The notes beneath the pieces are model-generated. The model searched no databases. It worked only from the letters and a program-made list of their open reading frames with translations, and was not told the DNA's origin. From assembly GCA_034189505.1 (NCBI GenBank), contig JAXHUR010000003.1, forward strand, positions 4,990 through 68,989: a stretch of 64,000 nucleotides of DNA, written 5' to 3'. Of this stretch, positions 15,865 through 24,788 are shown in pieces (the first letter of the stretch is position 1; each line of letters begins with the position of its first letter). This DNA is from Geoalkalibacter_A sp034189505 (GTDB taxonomy: Bacteria > Desulfobacterota > Desulfuromonadia > Desulfuromonadales > Geoalkalibacteraceae). Position numbers and translations under genes: made by a program.

Positions 15865-16737
15865 GTGACCTTTCAAGACCTGATTCTTTCCCTTCAACAA
15901 TATTGGGCCGAACAGGGCTGCATTATTCAGCAGCCCTATGATCTGGAAAAGGGGGCCGGGACGTTCAACCCCGCCACCTTTCTTCGGGTGCTGGGACCCG
16001 AGCCGTGGAAGGTGGCCTATGTTGAACCTTCGCGCCGCCCCACCGACGGCCGCTACGGCGAAAATCCCAACCGCCTCCAGCACTACTATCAGTTTCAGGT
16101 TATCCTGAAGCCCTCGCCCATGAATATCCAGGAACTCTATCTCGACTCCCTCAAAAGCTTCGGCATCGACGCCGCTGAACATGACATCCGCTTTGTCGAG
16201 GATGATTGGGAGTCGCCTACGCTTGGAGCCTGGGGACTGGGCTGGGAAGTCTGGCTCGACGGCATGGAGATCACCCAGTTTACCTACTTTCAGCAGGCGG
16301 GCGGGATCGACCTCAAGCCGGTCAGCGGCGAAATCACCTATGGGTGCGAGCGTATCGCCATGTACCTGCAGGGCGTGGACAACGTCTACGACCTCGAATG
16401 GGTGGAAGGCGTCAAGTACGGTGATGTGCATCATCAGACCGAAGTCGAGTTCTCCCGCTATAATTTCGAGGAAGCCGATACTGATATGCTGTTCGCCCTT
16501 TTCGGCATGTACGAAAAGGAATGCATTCGCCTGTCGGAAAAATCCCTGGTATTTCCCGCTTACGATTTCGTGCTCAAGTGTTCCCATGCCTTTAATCTTC
16601 TCGATGCGCGCGGCGCTATTTCAGTGACTGAACGCGCCAACTATATCGGGCGCGTGCGCAATCTGTCCAAGCTTTGCGCTCAAGGCTATGTAGCGCAGCG
16701 CGAAAAGCTGGGTTTCCCGCTGCTTAAAAAAGGCTGA
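15865..16737 (+). CDS. glyQ: glycyl-tRNA synthetase alpha subunit
   Basis: Catalytic subunit of the bacterial alpha2beta2 GlyRS. 290 aa with a GTG start at 15865 (CGGAGG, 6 bases upstream). It begins TFQDLILSLQQYWAEQGC and carries FLRVLGPEPWKVAYVEPSRRP, the class II motif 2 region, and VSGEITYGCERIAMYLQGV (motif 3). The length is typical. glyS follows after 99 bases. Anaerobes with the two-subunit enzyme commonly keep glyQ and glyS adjacent. Confidence 0.97.
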   Translation: MTFQDLILSLQQYWAEQGCIIQQPYDLEKGAGTFNPATFLRVLGPEPWKVAYVEPSRRPTDGRYGENPNRLQHYYQFQVILKPSPMNIQELYLDSLKSFGIDAAEHDIRFVEDDWESPTLGAWGLGWEVWLDGMEITQFTYFQQAGGIDLKPVSGEITYGCERIAMYLQGVDNVYDLEWVEGVKYGDVHHQTEVEFSRYNFEEADTDMLFALFGMYEKECIRLSEKSLVFPAYDFVLKCSHAFNLLDARGAISVTERANYIGRVRNLSKLCAQGYVAQREKLGFPLLKKG

Positions 16738-16836
16738 CCGCACCTCTGCCGCCTGTTCGATCATCAGATCGGGCTGGGTGCTGTTGCCTGAAAATTGATT
16801 TGACAATATAAAAGACTCGTTACTTCCGGAGATTGC

Positions 16837-18903
16837 ATGTCTGCCGAACTTTTTTTGGAAATTGGGACCGAAGAAATACCCGCCGGTTTTCTGCCGGTTG
16901 CTCAAGCCGACCTTGAACGCCTGCTTCGCAAGGAATTCGAGGCGGCGCGCATCGCCCACGGAGATGTGACAACCTACGCCACCCCGCGCCGTCTGGCGAT
17001 CTCCGTCGCCGATGTGGCTCCGGAACAGCAGCGCCAGGAACTCGACCTGATGGGGCCTTCGGTCAAGGTTGCTTTTGACGCTGATGGAAACCCCTCCAAG
17101 GCCGCCATGGGATTCGCCCGCTCCAACGGAGTGGATGTCGCTGACCTGGGGCGGATCGAGACGGAAAAAGGGGAGTATGTCCATATCTCCAAGGTGGTCG
17201 AAGGTCGCCCCACCTCTGAGATCCTTCCCGAAATGCTGCCCCGCGTCATCGGTTCGATCCCTTTCAAAAAATCGATGCGCTGGAAAGATCTTGACATCCG
17301 TTTCGCACGGCCCATGCACTGGATCGTCGCCCTTTTCGACGGCGATGTGGTTCCCTTCACTTTCGGCAACCTGAGCAGCGGAGTTCTCTCCCGGGGACAT
17401 CGCTTCATGGCGCCGGACAGCTTTACCGTCCGCGATGCCCAGAGCTGGCTGGAGCAGTGTGAAGAGCAGTTCGTGCTGCCGCAGCCGGATAAACGCAAAG
17501 AGATTATTGCTTCTGAAATCGATCGTGTTGCCCGTGAGGCCGGTGGAACCGTCAACGCCGACCCGCAGCTGCTCAATGAAGTTTCTTTTCTGGTCGAATA
17601 TCCCGTCGCCCTGTGCGGCGGTTTCGAGGAGAAATATCTTGAGCTTCCGCGCGAACTGCTGATTACCACCATGCGGGAGCACCAGCGCTATTTTACCGTG
17701 GCCGGATCTGACGGGCAGCTGCTGCCGCTCTTCATCACGGTGGCCAATACCAGACCGCGTGTTCCCGCGGTGGTGATCAAGGGCAACGAGCGCGTATTGC
17801 GGGCGCGGCTTGCCGATGCCATGTTCTTCTGGCAGGAGGACCGCAAGTCCCCCCTTGAAAATCGTCTCGAGGCGCTCAAGAACGTCGTCTATCAGGCCAA
17901 ACTGGGGACCAGCTACGAGAAGGTGATGCGCTTCAGGAAGATCGCCCTCGACCTGGCCGAAAAATTCGAACCGCAGTCAGCCTCTCTTGTGGAGCGTGCC
18001 GCGCTGCTGGCCAAGTGTGACCTCGAGACCGGCATGGTCTACGAATTCCCGGAACTGCAGGGGGTTATGGGGCGTGAATACGCGCGTCTCGAAAATGAAG
18101 ACCCCCGCGTCTGCAAAGCGATCTACGAACATTACCTGCCGATCCAGGCCGGCGGCGAGCTGCCCTCGGACAGTATCGGTGCTTTTGTGTCTCTCGCGGA
18201 CAAGATCGACACCATCTGCGGCTGCTTCGGCGTCGGTCTTATCCCCACCGGGACTGCCGACCCCTATGCGCTGCGCCGCAATGCCATAGGTATCCTCAAC
18301 ATCGTTCTCGACCGCGGCTTGCGGCTGTCGGTTGCGGAGCTGGTCGATCGCAGCCTCGCTTTGCTGGAGCCCAAGCTTCAACGCCCCATGGACGAGGTGC
18401 GCAGAGATGTGGTCGAATTCATCCGGCTGCGCTTCTTCAACATGCTGACCGGGCAGGGGTTTGCCCATGATGTCGTCGATGCGGTGCTGGCTGAGGCCTT
18501 CAGCGATCCCGTCGATGCGCTGCAGCGTGTCAAAGCGCTGTCCGAAATGAAGCAGCGCCAGGATTTCGATGCCCTGGCAGTTGCATTCAAGCGGGTGGTG
18601 AATATCATTAAGGGCGGGGTCGACAGCGCGGTGCGCGCCGACCTGTTTGAAGCCGCATGTGAAAAGGATCTGGCCGGGGCGGTGGAGAATGTTTTCGACC
18701 AGGTGCAGCGGCAGGTTGGAAATGGAGATTATGCAGGAGCCCTTCAATCCATTGCCGGGTTGCGTGCGCCTGTAGATGCATTTTTTGAAGGGGTCATGGT
18801 CATGGCGGAAGATGAGGCGGTGCGAAAAAACCGCCTGGCGCTGTTGACCTCCGTGGCCCGGCTGTTTCAGGGGATTGCTGACTTTTCCCGGCTCTCAGAC
18901 TGA
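16837..18903 (+). CDS. glyS: glycyl-tRNA synthetase beta subunit
   Basis: 688 aa. Starts MSAELFLEIGTEEIPAGFLP, the standard GlyS opening; contains the HD-like core (LLAKCDLETGMVYEFPELQGVMGREYA) and a C-terminal anticodon-binding-like domain. It pairs with GlyQ to recognise tRNA-Gly. A TTGACA at 16799 in the intergenic gap may give a second promoter, but no good -10 at correct spacing is clear. Ribosome site TCCGGAGAT, 6 bases before ATG. Confidence 0.97.
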   Translation: MSAELFLEIGTEEIPAGFLPVAQADLERLLRKEFEAARIAHGDVTTYATPRRLAISVADVAPEQQRQELDLMGPSVKVAFDADGNPSKAAMGFARSNGVDVADLGRIETEKGEYVHISKVVEGRPTSEILPEMLPRVIGSIPFKKSMRWKDLDIRFARPMHWIVALFDGDVVPFTFGNLSSGVLSRGHRFMAPDSFTVRDAQSWLEQCEEQFVLPQPDKRKEIIASEIDRVAREAGGTVNADPQLLNEVSFLVEYPVALCGGFEEKYLELPRELLITTMREHQRYFTVAGSDGQLLPLFITVANTRPRVPAVVIKGNERVLRARLADAMFFWQEDRKSPLENRLEALKNVVYQAKLGTSYEKVMRFRKIALDLAEKFEPQSASLVERAALLAKCDLETGMVYEFPELQGVMGREYARLENEDPRVCKAIYEHYLPIQAGGELPSDSIGAFVSLADKIDTICGCFGVGLIPTGTADPYALRRNAIGILNIVLDRGLRLSVAELVDRSLALLEPKLQRPMDEVRRDVVEFIRLRFFNMLTGQGFAHDVVDAVLAEAFSDPVDALQRVKALSEMKQRQDFDALAVAFKRVVNIIKGGVDSAVRADLFEAACEKDLAGAVENVFDQVQRQVGNGDYAGALQSIAGLRAPVDAFFEGVMVMAEDEAVRKNRLALLTSVARLFQGIADFSRLSD

Positions 18904-18975
18904 TTTTCACCCGGGGAGGCGGCGCGCGGACCATTTTGGTCTGAACCTACATCACTGATGAGGAGGAGTCGATTG

Positions 18976-21639
18976 ATGGCACGGAAGTATGTTTATTTCT
19001 TCGGCGAGGGGAAAGCCGAAGGACGCGGCGACATGAAAGAGTTGCTGGGCGGCAAAGGAGCCAATCTGGCGGAAATGACTTCCATCGGGTTGCCGGTACC
19101 GCCCGGATTCACTCTTTCCACCGAGGTCTGCACCGAGTTTTACAAGAATAACCGTCAGTACCCCGACGGACTCACCGAAGAGGTGGAAAAGAATCTGGCG
19201 CGGGTCGAGGAACTGATGGGGAAAAAGTTCGGTGACGCCGAGAATCCATTGCTCGTTTCGGTTCGCTCCGGTGCGCGCGCTTCCATGCCTGGCATGATGG
19301 ACACCGTGCTCAACCTCGGACTCAACGATGAAACCGTCAAAGGTGTGATCAAGCAGAGCGGCGACGAGAGGTTTGCCTACGATTCCTATCGTCGCTTCAT
19401 CCAGATGTATTCCAACGTGGTGTTGGGTATGAGCGGCGAAATCCTTGAGGATCTGCTCGAGGAGATGAAAGAGGAGCGCGGCGTCGAACTCGACACCCAG
19501 CTCTCTGCCGCCGACATGAAGGCACTGGTCCAGCAGTTCAAGGACAAGGTCAAGGAAACCCTGGGGCGCGATTTTCCCACCGACCCCCGCGAGCAGCTGT
19601 GGGGCGCCATCGGTGCGGTGTTCGGCTCCTGGATGAACCCGCGCGCCATTACATATCGCCGCTTGAACAATATCCCCGCTGAGTGGGGTACCGCGGTCAA
19701 TGTGCAGGCCATGGTGTTCGGCAACATGGGCGACGACTGTGCCACCGGCGTGGCCTTCACCCGCAACCCATCCACCGGCGAGAAAATCTTTTTCGGCGAG
19801 TTCCTGATCAACGCTCAGGGCGAGGATGTGGTGGCCGGTATCCGCACGCCGCAGCCGATCAACAAGGGAAAGGGCGATTCCGACCTGCCGTCCATGGAAG
19901 AGGTTCTGCCCGAGTGTTACGAGCAGCTGATGAAAATTCAGCAGACCCTCGAAACTCATTACCGCGACATGCAGGATATCGAATTCACCATCGAGAAGCG
20001 CAAGCTCTATATGCTGCAGACACGCACCGGCAAGCGCACTGCACGAGCGGCGGTGCAAATCGCCGTGGATATGGTCAAAGAGGGTCTGATCAACGAAAAG
20101 GAGGCGGTGCTGCGGGTCGAGCCGCGTCAGCTCGACCAGTTGTTGCACCCCTCCCTTGATCCCAAGGCAAGCAAAAAAGTTATCGCCAAGGGGCTGCCCG
20201 CATCGCCCGGCGCGGTCAACGGCGAAGTCGTCTTCACCGCCGACGAGGCTGAAGAGGCGGCCCGCATCGGTCTCAAAGTGATCCTGGTGCGTGTCGAAAC
20301 CAGCCCCGAAGATATTCACGGCATGCACGCCGCGCAGGGGATCCTGACCGCCCGCGGGGGGATGACCTCCCATGCGGCGGTGGTAGCGCGCGGCATGGGC
20401 AAATGCTGTGTAGCCGGTTGCGGTGATATCAAGGTCGATTATGCCAAGCAGCAGTTTGCGACCAAAAGCGGTGCCGTAATCCGCAAGGGCGAGGTGATCA
20501 CTCTGGACGGTTCTACCGGGGAGGTTATGCAGGGTGCGGTTCCCACCGTGTCGCCTGAGCTCACCGGCGACTTCGCCATGCTGATGGAGTGGGTGGACAA
20601 GTTCCGCAAGCTCAAGGTGCGCACCAACGCCGATACGCCCAACGATGCAGCTGTCGCACGCAAGTTCGGCGCCGAAGGAATCGGCCTGTGCCGTACCGAA
20701 CACATGTTCTTCGATGCGGAGCGGATCATGGCGGTACGTGAGATGATCCTCTCGGAAGAGGTCGAAGGGCGCAAAAAAGCCCTGGCCAAGATCCTGCCCA
20801 TGCAGAAGGGCGATTTCAAGGGGCTGTTCCGCGAGATGAAGGGGCTGCCGGTCACCATCCGCCTGCTTGATCCGCCTCTGCACGAGTTTCTGCCGCAGAA
20901 GGAGGAGGAGATCGAGGAGATTTCCAAAGTGATGGATGTCGACGCATCCGTGCTGCGGCACAAGGTTGACTACCTGCACGAGTTCAATCCCATGCTGGGT
21001 CATCGCGGCTGCCGTCTCGGCATCACTTACCCGGAAATCTACGACATGCAGGTGCAGGCGATTATGGAAGCGGCCTGCGAGCTGGTGCAGGAAGAAGGTT
21101 ACCGCATTGTCCCCGAAATCATGATTCCGCTGGTCGGCCATGTGAAGGAGCTGGAAATCATGCGGGCCAACGCCGTGCGCATCGCCGACGGGGTCATCGA
21201 AAGGCTGGGCGCCAAGGTCGAATACCTGATCGGAACCATGATCGAATTGCCGCGCGCGGCCTTGACGGCTGACGAAGTGGCGACCCAGGCTGATTTCTTT
21301 TCTTTCGGCACCAACGACCTCACGCAGACCACCTTTGGTCTTTCCCGTGACGACGCCGGCAAGTTCCTGCCGCAGTATGTCGAGCAGAACATTCTGCCCA
21401 ATGATCCCTTTGTCACGCTCGATCAGCGTGGGGTTGGCCAGTTGGTGGAGATGGGCTGCGAAAAAGGACGCAAGGCCCGCCCCGGAATCAAGCTTGGGAT
21501 TTGCGGCGAGCATGGCGGCGATCCCGAAAGTGTCATCTTCTGCCACAGGATCGGGCTCGATTATGTCTCCTGCTCGCCTTTCCGGGTTCCGATCGCCCGG
21601 CTGGCGGCGGCCCATGCCGCACTGATGGATGAGGCTTGA
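18976..21639 (+). CDS. ppdK: pyruvate, phosphate dikinase
   Basis: Interconverts pyruvate + ATP + Pi and PEP + AMP + PPi, feeding gluconeogenesis in anaerobes that grow on acetate or other small acids. 887 aa from ATG 18976 (AGGAGG, 9 bases upstream); the six-codon longer frame would put the start on top of that site. Domains: ATP-grasp nucleotide binding (residues 1-340, with GGKGANLAEM), the swivelling phosphohistidine domain with GGMTSHAAVVARGMGK (catalytic His), and a C-terminal TIM barrel for PEP with GEHGGDPESVIFCHRIGLDYVSCSPFR trimmed to CGEHGGDP for the active-site Cys/Glu segment. Strong terminator downstream. Confidence 0.97.
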   Translation: MARKYVYFFGEGKAEGRGDMKELLGGKGANLAEMTSIGLPVPPGFTLSTEVCTEFYKNNRQYPDGLTEEVEKNLARVEELMGKKFGDAENPLLVSVRSGARASMPGMMDTVLNLGLNDETVKGVIKQSGDERFAYDSYRRFIQMYSNVVLGMSGEILEDLLEEMKEERGVELDTQLSAADMKALVQQFKDKVKETLGRDFPTDPREQLWGAIGAVFGSWMNPRAITYRRLNNIPAEWGTAVNVQAMVFGNMGDDCATGVAFTRNPSTGEKIFFGEFLINAQGEDVVAGIRTPQPINKGKGDSDLPSMEEVLPECYEQLMKIQQTLETHYRDMQDIEFTIEKRKLYMLQTRTGKRTARAAVQIAVDMVKEGLINEKEAVLRVEPRQLDQLLHPSLDPKASKKVIAKGLPASPGAVNGEVVFTADEAEEAARIGLKVILVRVETSPEDIHGMHAAQGILTARGGMTSHAAVVARGMGKCCVAGCGDIKVDYAKQQFATKSGAVIRKGEVITLDGSTGEVMQGAVPTVSPELTGDFAMLMEWVDKFRKLKVRTNADTPNDAAVARKFGAEGIGLCRTEHMFFDAERIMAVREMILSEEVEGRKKALAKILPMQKGDFKGLFREMKGLPVTIRLLDPPLHEFLPQKEEEIEEISKVMDVDASVLRHKVDYLHEFNPMLGHRGCRLGITYPEIYDMQVQAIMEAACELVQEEGYRIVPEIMIPLVGHVKELEIMRANAVRIADGVIERLGAKVEYLIGTMIELPRAALTADEVATQADFFSFGTNDLTQTTFGLSRDDAGKFLPQYVEQNILPNDPFVTLDQRGVGQLVEMGCEKGRKARPGIKLGICGEHGGDPESVIFCHRIGLDYVSCSPFRVPIARLAAAHAALMDEA

Positions 21640-21665
21640 TGCCTTATACTGCCTATTTCTGTCAC

Positions 21666-21706
21666 ACCAGAAAAGGCCGCTCCTTTGGGGGGCGGCCTTT
21701 TCTGGT
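21666..21706. terminator. terminator after ppdK
   Basis: A perfect 15-bp stem (21666-21680 with 21692-21706) with A and T runs inside the arms, 26 bases after the ppdK stop. The symmetrical A/T flanks would allow use on either strand. Confidence 0.85.
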
Positions 21707-21833
21707 ATGGACTCCTGGGTTTCGTTCCTTGACGCCACCAATCATGCAATGATACAAAAGGTTCCCTTCTTTTGACGGAAAGAGATTTTTTCGCGAGCAA
21801 CCCATTATTTTTGAAGAGGAATTCCAGAGTTTT

Positions 21834-22280
21834 ATGAGTTCTGCACAAAACCCTACGGTTGGTGGACATATTGAATCCAAGTGCACCAAATGCGGTCGTG
21901 TGACCAATCACACCATTGTTGCCATGGTGGAGGCCACGGTGGTCAATGTGCAATGCAATACCTGCGAAGGTACGCATAAATACCGCCCTCCCAAAGCTGC
22001 GCGCACGACTAAAGCCAAAGCGAGCGGCGGAGCACGACGGGTGACCGATAAAGCCGTCAGTGCTAAAAAAGCGACCGCCGATCAGGAAGAATGGCAGCAG
22101 AATGTGCGCGATCGCGATCCTGCTGCGGCTGTCGACTATACGATGGATGGCAGCTTCGAGATTGAGGATCTCGTGCGGCACCCGGTTTTCGGGCTCGGCC
22201 AGGTGGTTGCGGTTTTCAAGCCGAATAAGATGGAAGTGCTGTTCGAGCAGGGGCGCAAGATGTTGCGCTGCCAACTCTGA
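21834..22280 (+). CDS. zinc-ribbon protein with Tudor/CarD-like tail
   Basis: 148 aa. N-terminal zinc ribbon: CTKCGRVTNHTIVAM then CNTCEGTHKYRP (two CxxC pairs about 28 residues apart). The middle is a basic Ala/Lys-rich linker. The C-terminus VRHPVFGLGQVVAVFKPNKMEVLFEQG matches the short SH3/Tudor-like fold seen at the ends of UvrD-type helicases and in CarD-like proteins. A nucleic-acid-associated role is likely. The exact family function is unknown to me. It lies 28 bases before endonuclease V. Confidence 0.75.
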   Translation: MSSAQNPTVGGHIESKCTKCGRVTNHTIVAMVEATVVNVQCNTCEGTHKYRPPKAARTTKAKASGGARRVTDKAVSAKKATADQEEWQQNVRDRDPAAAVDYTMDGSFEIEDLVRHPVFGLGQVVAVFKPNKMEVLFEQGRKMLRCQL

Positions 22281-22308
22281 AGGCGACTCTTCGGAACAAT
22301 CAATCCGG

Positions 22309-22992
22309 ATGGAATTCAACGAACTGCATAGCTGGGATCTGACACCCCGTGAAGCCGTTGCACTGCAGCGTGAACTGGCCGAACAGGTTACGCTGCAGGA
22401 ACGGCTGCCGCCGGTCGTCCGTACCCTGGCCGGCGTTGATGTCTCGTACGAGAAACACGGACGGGAATTTTTTGCCGGCGTCGTGCTGCTCGCTTTCCCA
22501 GGTCTCGAACCCATCGCCTGGGCAAGCGCCCGCGGGCAGGTGGACTTTCCTTATATCCCCGGGCTTCTTTCATTTCGAGAGTTGCCGGTCGTGCTGGAGG
22601 CCTTCAGGCAATTGCGGGATGCTCCTGATCTGGTGATGGTCGATGGCCAGGGGATTGCGCACCCGCGCCGTTTGGGAATTGCTTCCCATCTCGGTTTGTG
22701 GATCGAACTCCCCACAATCGGCTGCGCCAAGAGCAGGCTCTGCGGTGTTCATGACGAGGTCGGTTTGGAAAAGGGCGCGGGGGCGTCTCTTTCTGATCGG
22801 GGTGAAGTCATCGGCCGGGTATTGCGCAGCCGCACAGGAGTCAAGCCCCTGTATGTTTCGCCCGGGTACGCTATCGGTGTGGATCGCGCCGCGCAATGGG
22901 TTCTGCACAGCTGCCGCCGCTACCGCATGCCGGAACCCACGCGTCTGGCCCATCTCTTCACCAACCGCCTGCGGAGCGCCGCCCGCGAATAA
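22309..22992 (+). CDS. nfi: endonuclease V
   Basis: Cleaves DNA 3' to deaminated bases such as inosine. 227 aa from ATG 22309, chosen because the family aligns from here; the longer open frame overlaps the preceding gene. Motifs: VRTLAGVDVSYE (catalytic Asp), FPYIPGLLSFRELP (the PYIPG wedge that recognises inosine), LVMVDGQGIAHPRRLGIASHLGL and TIGCAKSRL. All catalytic residues seem present. The ribosome site is weak, so expression may depend on coupling to the upstream gene. It converges with the DUF2520 gene. Confidence 0.95.
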   Translation: MEFNELHSWDLTPREAVALQRELAEQVTLQERLPPVVRTLAGVDVSYEKHGREFFAGVVLLAFPGLEPIAWASARGQVDFPYIPGLLSFRELPVVLEAFRQLRDAPDLVMVDGQGIAHPRRLGIASHLGLWIELPTIGCAKSRLCGVHDEVGLEKGAGASLSDRGEVIGRVLRSRTGVKPLYVSPGYAIGVDRAAQWVLHSCRRYRMPEPTRLAHLFTNRLRSAARE

Positions 22993-22994
22993 AT

Positions 22995-23870
22995 CTACTC
23001 ATCAAGCGCTTTCAGAATCCTGCGGGATTGTTCCGCCTCCAACGTTCCTTTGTGACGAGCCAGTTCAACCGTTTTTCGACCCAGCGCGCGATAAATTTCC
23101 CCGATATCTTCAGGCAGCGCATCCAGGGCGCGCAGGTGCTTTTCCACGGTGCGGACATCGCCACGGGCGATAGGACCGGTCAGTGCGTTTTCCGGACCGA
23201 GGGCGGCCAGGTTTTTCCCTGTATCCTTCATCAGCGAGGTCAGCATGCGGAAGGCATCCTGCTGGCTGAAGCCGCAGGCCGCCATAATATCGCGCGCCAC
23301 ACTGACAAGAGTGACCAGGTAGTTGGAGGCCACGCAGGCCGCCGCGTGATAGAGGGGTTTTTGTTCACCTTTGATGCGAAAGGCGATTCCGCCCATTGCC
23401 TGAATCAGTTCCTCAGCCAGCGGCAGAAGTTCCTCCTCCCCCTCTATCGCGAAGGGGCTGCCCGGCAGGGCCCGGACGCCAACCACCTCATCCGGAAAAG
23501 ACTTGAGGGGGTGAATGGCCAGGGCGTGAAGTCCGTCCGCCTGGTCTCCCAGGAGAATGTCAGCGCGATGGATGCCGCTGAAATGGACCAGGACTGTGCC
23601 GGGGGCCAACCCGACTTCGCGACGCAGATGGGCCGCTACGGAGCCGATCCGGTCGTCGCTGACCGCCAGCAGGATGATTTCCGCCTCGTGCACGCAGGAC
23701 ATATCCGTCGTGGCCGCCTGCCGCACCCCGGCAAAACGGGCGGCAGAGACGGCCCGCCCGCGGTCGCGGCTGATAATGGCCCGGATATCGTGCCCTGCGT
23801 CATGCAGCAGGCTGGCGACGCTTTGTCCCACTGCGCCCGTTCCGATAATGGCTAATCGTTTCGGTTTCAC
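22995..23870 (-). CDS. Rossmann-fold DUF2520 oxidoreductase-like protein
   Basis: 291 aa. An N-terminal NAD(P)-binding fold (RLAIIGTGAVGQSVASLL, LLAVSDDRIGSVA) of the ProC/6-phosphogluconate-dehydrogenase type, then a helical C-terminal DUF2520 domain (YHAAACVASNYLVTL, TGPIARGDV). Substrate unknown. Its ATG overlaps the stop of the upstream FAH-family gene (ATGA-type overlap at 23867-23870), so the two are cotranscribed. In several bacteria this family sits near pantothenate or one-carbon genes, but no such link is visible here. Confidence 0.85.
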   Translation of the reverse strand: MKPKRLAIIGTGAVGQSVASLLHDAGHDIRAIISRDRGRAVSAARFAGVRQAATTDMSCVHEAEIILLAVSDDRIGSVAAHLRREVGLAPGTVLVHFSGIHRADILLGDQADGLHALAIHPLKSFPDEVVGVRALPGSPFAIEGEEELLPLAEELIQAMGGIAFRIKGEQKPLYHAAACVASNYLVTLVSVARDIMAACGFSQQDAFRMLTSLMKDTGKNLAALGPENALTGPIARGDVRTVEKHLRALDALPEDIGEIYRALGRKTVELARHKGTLEAEQSRRILKALDE

Positions 23871-24523
23871 CTGACCGATACCTCCAGTGATCCAAGTTGG
23901 TCAATCTCCGCGCGCAGATGGTCTCCGCTCTGAACCGGGCCGACGCCGGCCGGAGTCCCGGTCAGGATGATATCCCCTTCCTCAAGGGTGAAGATCTTCG
24001 ACACGTGTGCAATAATTTCTGCGGGTTCCAGGATCATCTGATCCGTGTTGCCTTCCTGGCGGAGGGTACCGTTGACGCTGAGGCGAATGCCAAGGCGTTC
24101 AGGCGTGGTCACCTTGTCCCGGGGCGTGAAGTCGGACAGGGGGCAGGAGGTGTCGAAGCCTTTGGCGATCTCCCACGGCAATCCCTGCTTTTTGAGGCGG
24201 TTCTGCACATCGCGCAGGGTCATGTCGAGTGCCACGGCGTAGCCCGCTATCAGATCCCGGGCTTTGTCCTTTTCGATATTGCGGCCATAACTGCCGATAA
24301 GAACGGCCATTTCCACTTCATGGTGGCATTCGCTGGAATAGGGAGGTATCACGATCCGCTCGCCACAGCGAATGATGCTGGTGGCGGGCTTGAGAAAGAT
24401 GACAGGCTCCTGGGGAACGGGGTTGCCGAGTTCGCGCGCATGCTCTACATAATTGCGGCCGAGGCAGATGATTTTTCCGACGCTGTAATTGCGGCTGCGG
24501 CCGCGCATGTGAACCTTATGCAT
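23867..24523 (-). CDS. fumarylacetoacetate hydrolase family protein
   Basis: 218 aa, single FAH domain: KIICLGRNYVEHARELG, EPVIFLKPATS, HHEVEMAVLIG (metal-binding Glu residues), VALDMTLRDVQ (metal Asp) and LTGTPAGVGPV. These features fit the acylpyruvate hydrolase/oxaloacetate decarboxylase group that cleaves or decarboxylates 2-oxo acids with Mg2+ or Mn2+. The start at 24523 or a Met five codons later are both possible. First gene of a two-gene operon with the DUF2520 protein. Confidence 0.9.
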   Translation of the reverse strand: MHKVHMRGRSRNYSVGKIICLGRNYVEHARELGNPVPQEPVIFLKPATSIIRCGERIVIPPYSSECHHEVEMAVLIGSYGRNIEKDKARDLIAGYAVALDMTLRDVQNRLKKQGLPWEIAKGFDTSCPLSDFTPRDKVTTPERLGIRLSVNGTLRQEGNTDQMILEPAEIIAHVSKIFTLEEGDIILTGTPAGVGPVQSGDHLRAEIDQLGSLEVSVR

Positions 24524-24750
24524 GAATCTTATTTCTCCCTTTATTTGCGCAGTGACGTATATTTTGTGAGAATGTGCCGGTTTGTTCCGCTCAGTTGATC
24601 GGAGACGTTTTTCATTTTACCATTCATCGTTCGCGAATGAAGAGGAGATGACAGGAAAATTCATTTCCTGCCGTTTCTTCATGGCAATGGACGGCCCTGG
24701 CGGTGGACGTGGACGTGGACCTGTTCAGCGCACCACGCCGATATGGTATG

Positions 24751-24766
24751 TTTAACCCGGGTTAAA
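24751..24766. promoter_or_regulatory. 16-bp perfect palindrome upstream of rhomboid gene
   Basis: TTTAACCCGGGTTAAA lies 22 bases before the ATG of the rhomboid gene, a position suited to an operator. The rest of the 265-base gap holds three tandem GTGGAC units (about 24703-24719) and a CAGGAAA/TTTCCTG hairpin near 24653-24671, with no gene I can support. Confidence 0.35.
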
Positions 24767-24788
24767 TCTTCCTGAAAGGATAAAAAAG

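Noticed and set aside
18952..21741. 929-codon open frame antisense to ppdK
   Set aside because: It mirrors ppdK codon by codon in GC-rich sequence; no family motif, no ribosome site, and ppdK is certain. Other long antisense frames (4891-6249 minus under polA, 1763-2692 plus over lon) are the same effect.
22060..22308. N-terminal extension of endonuclease V
   Set aside because: It overlaps the zinc-ribbon gene in another frame and endonuclease V family similarity starts at 22309.
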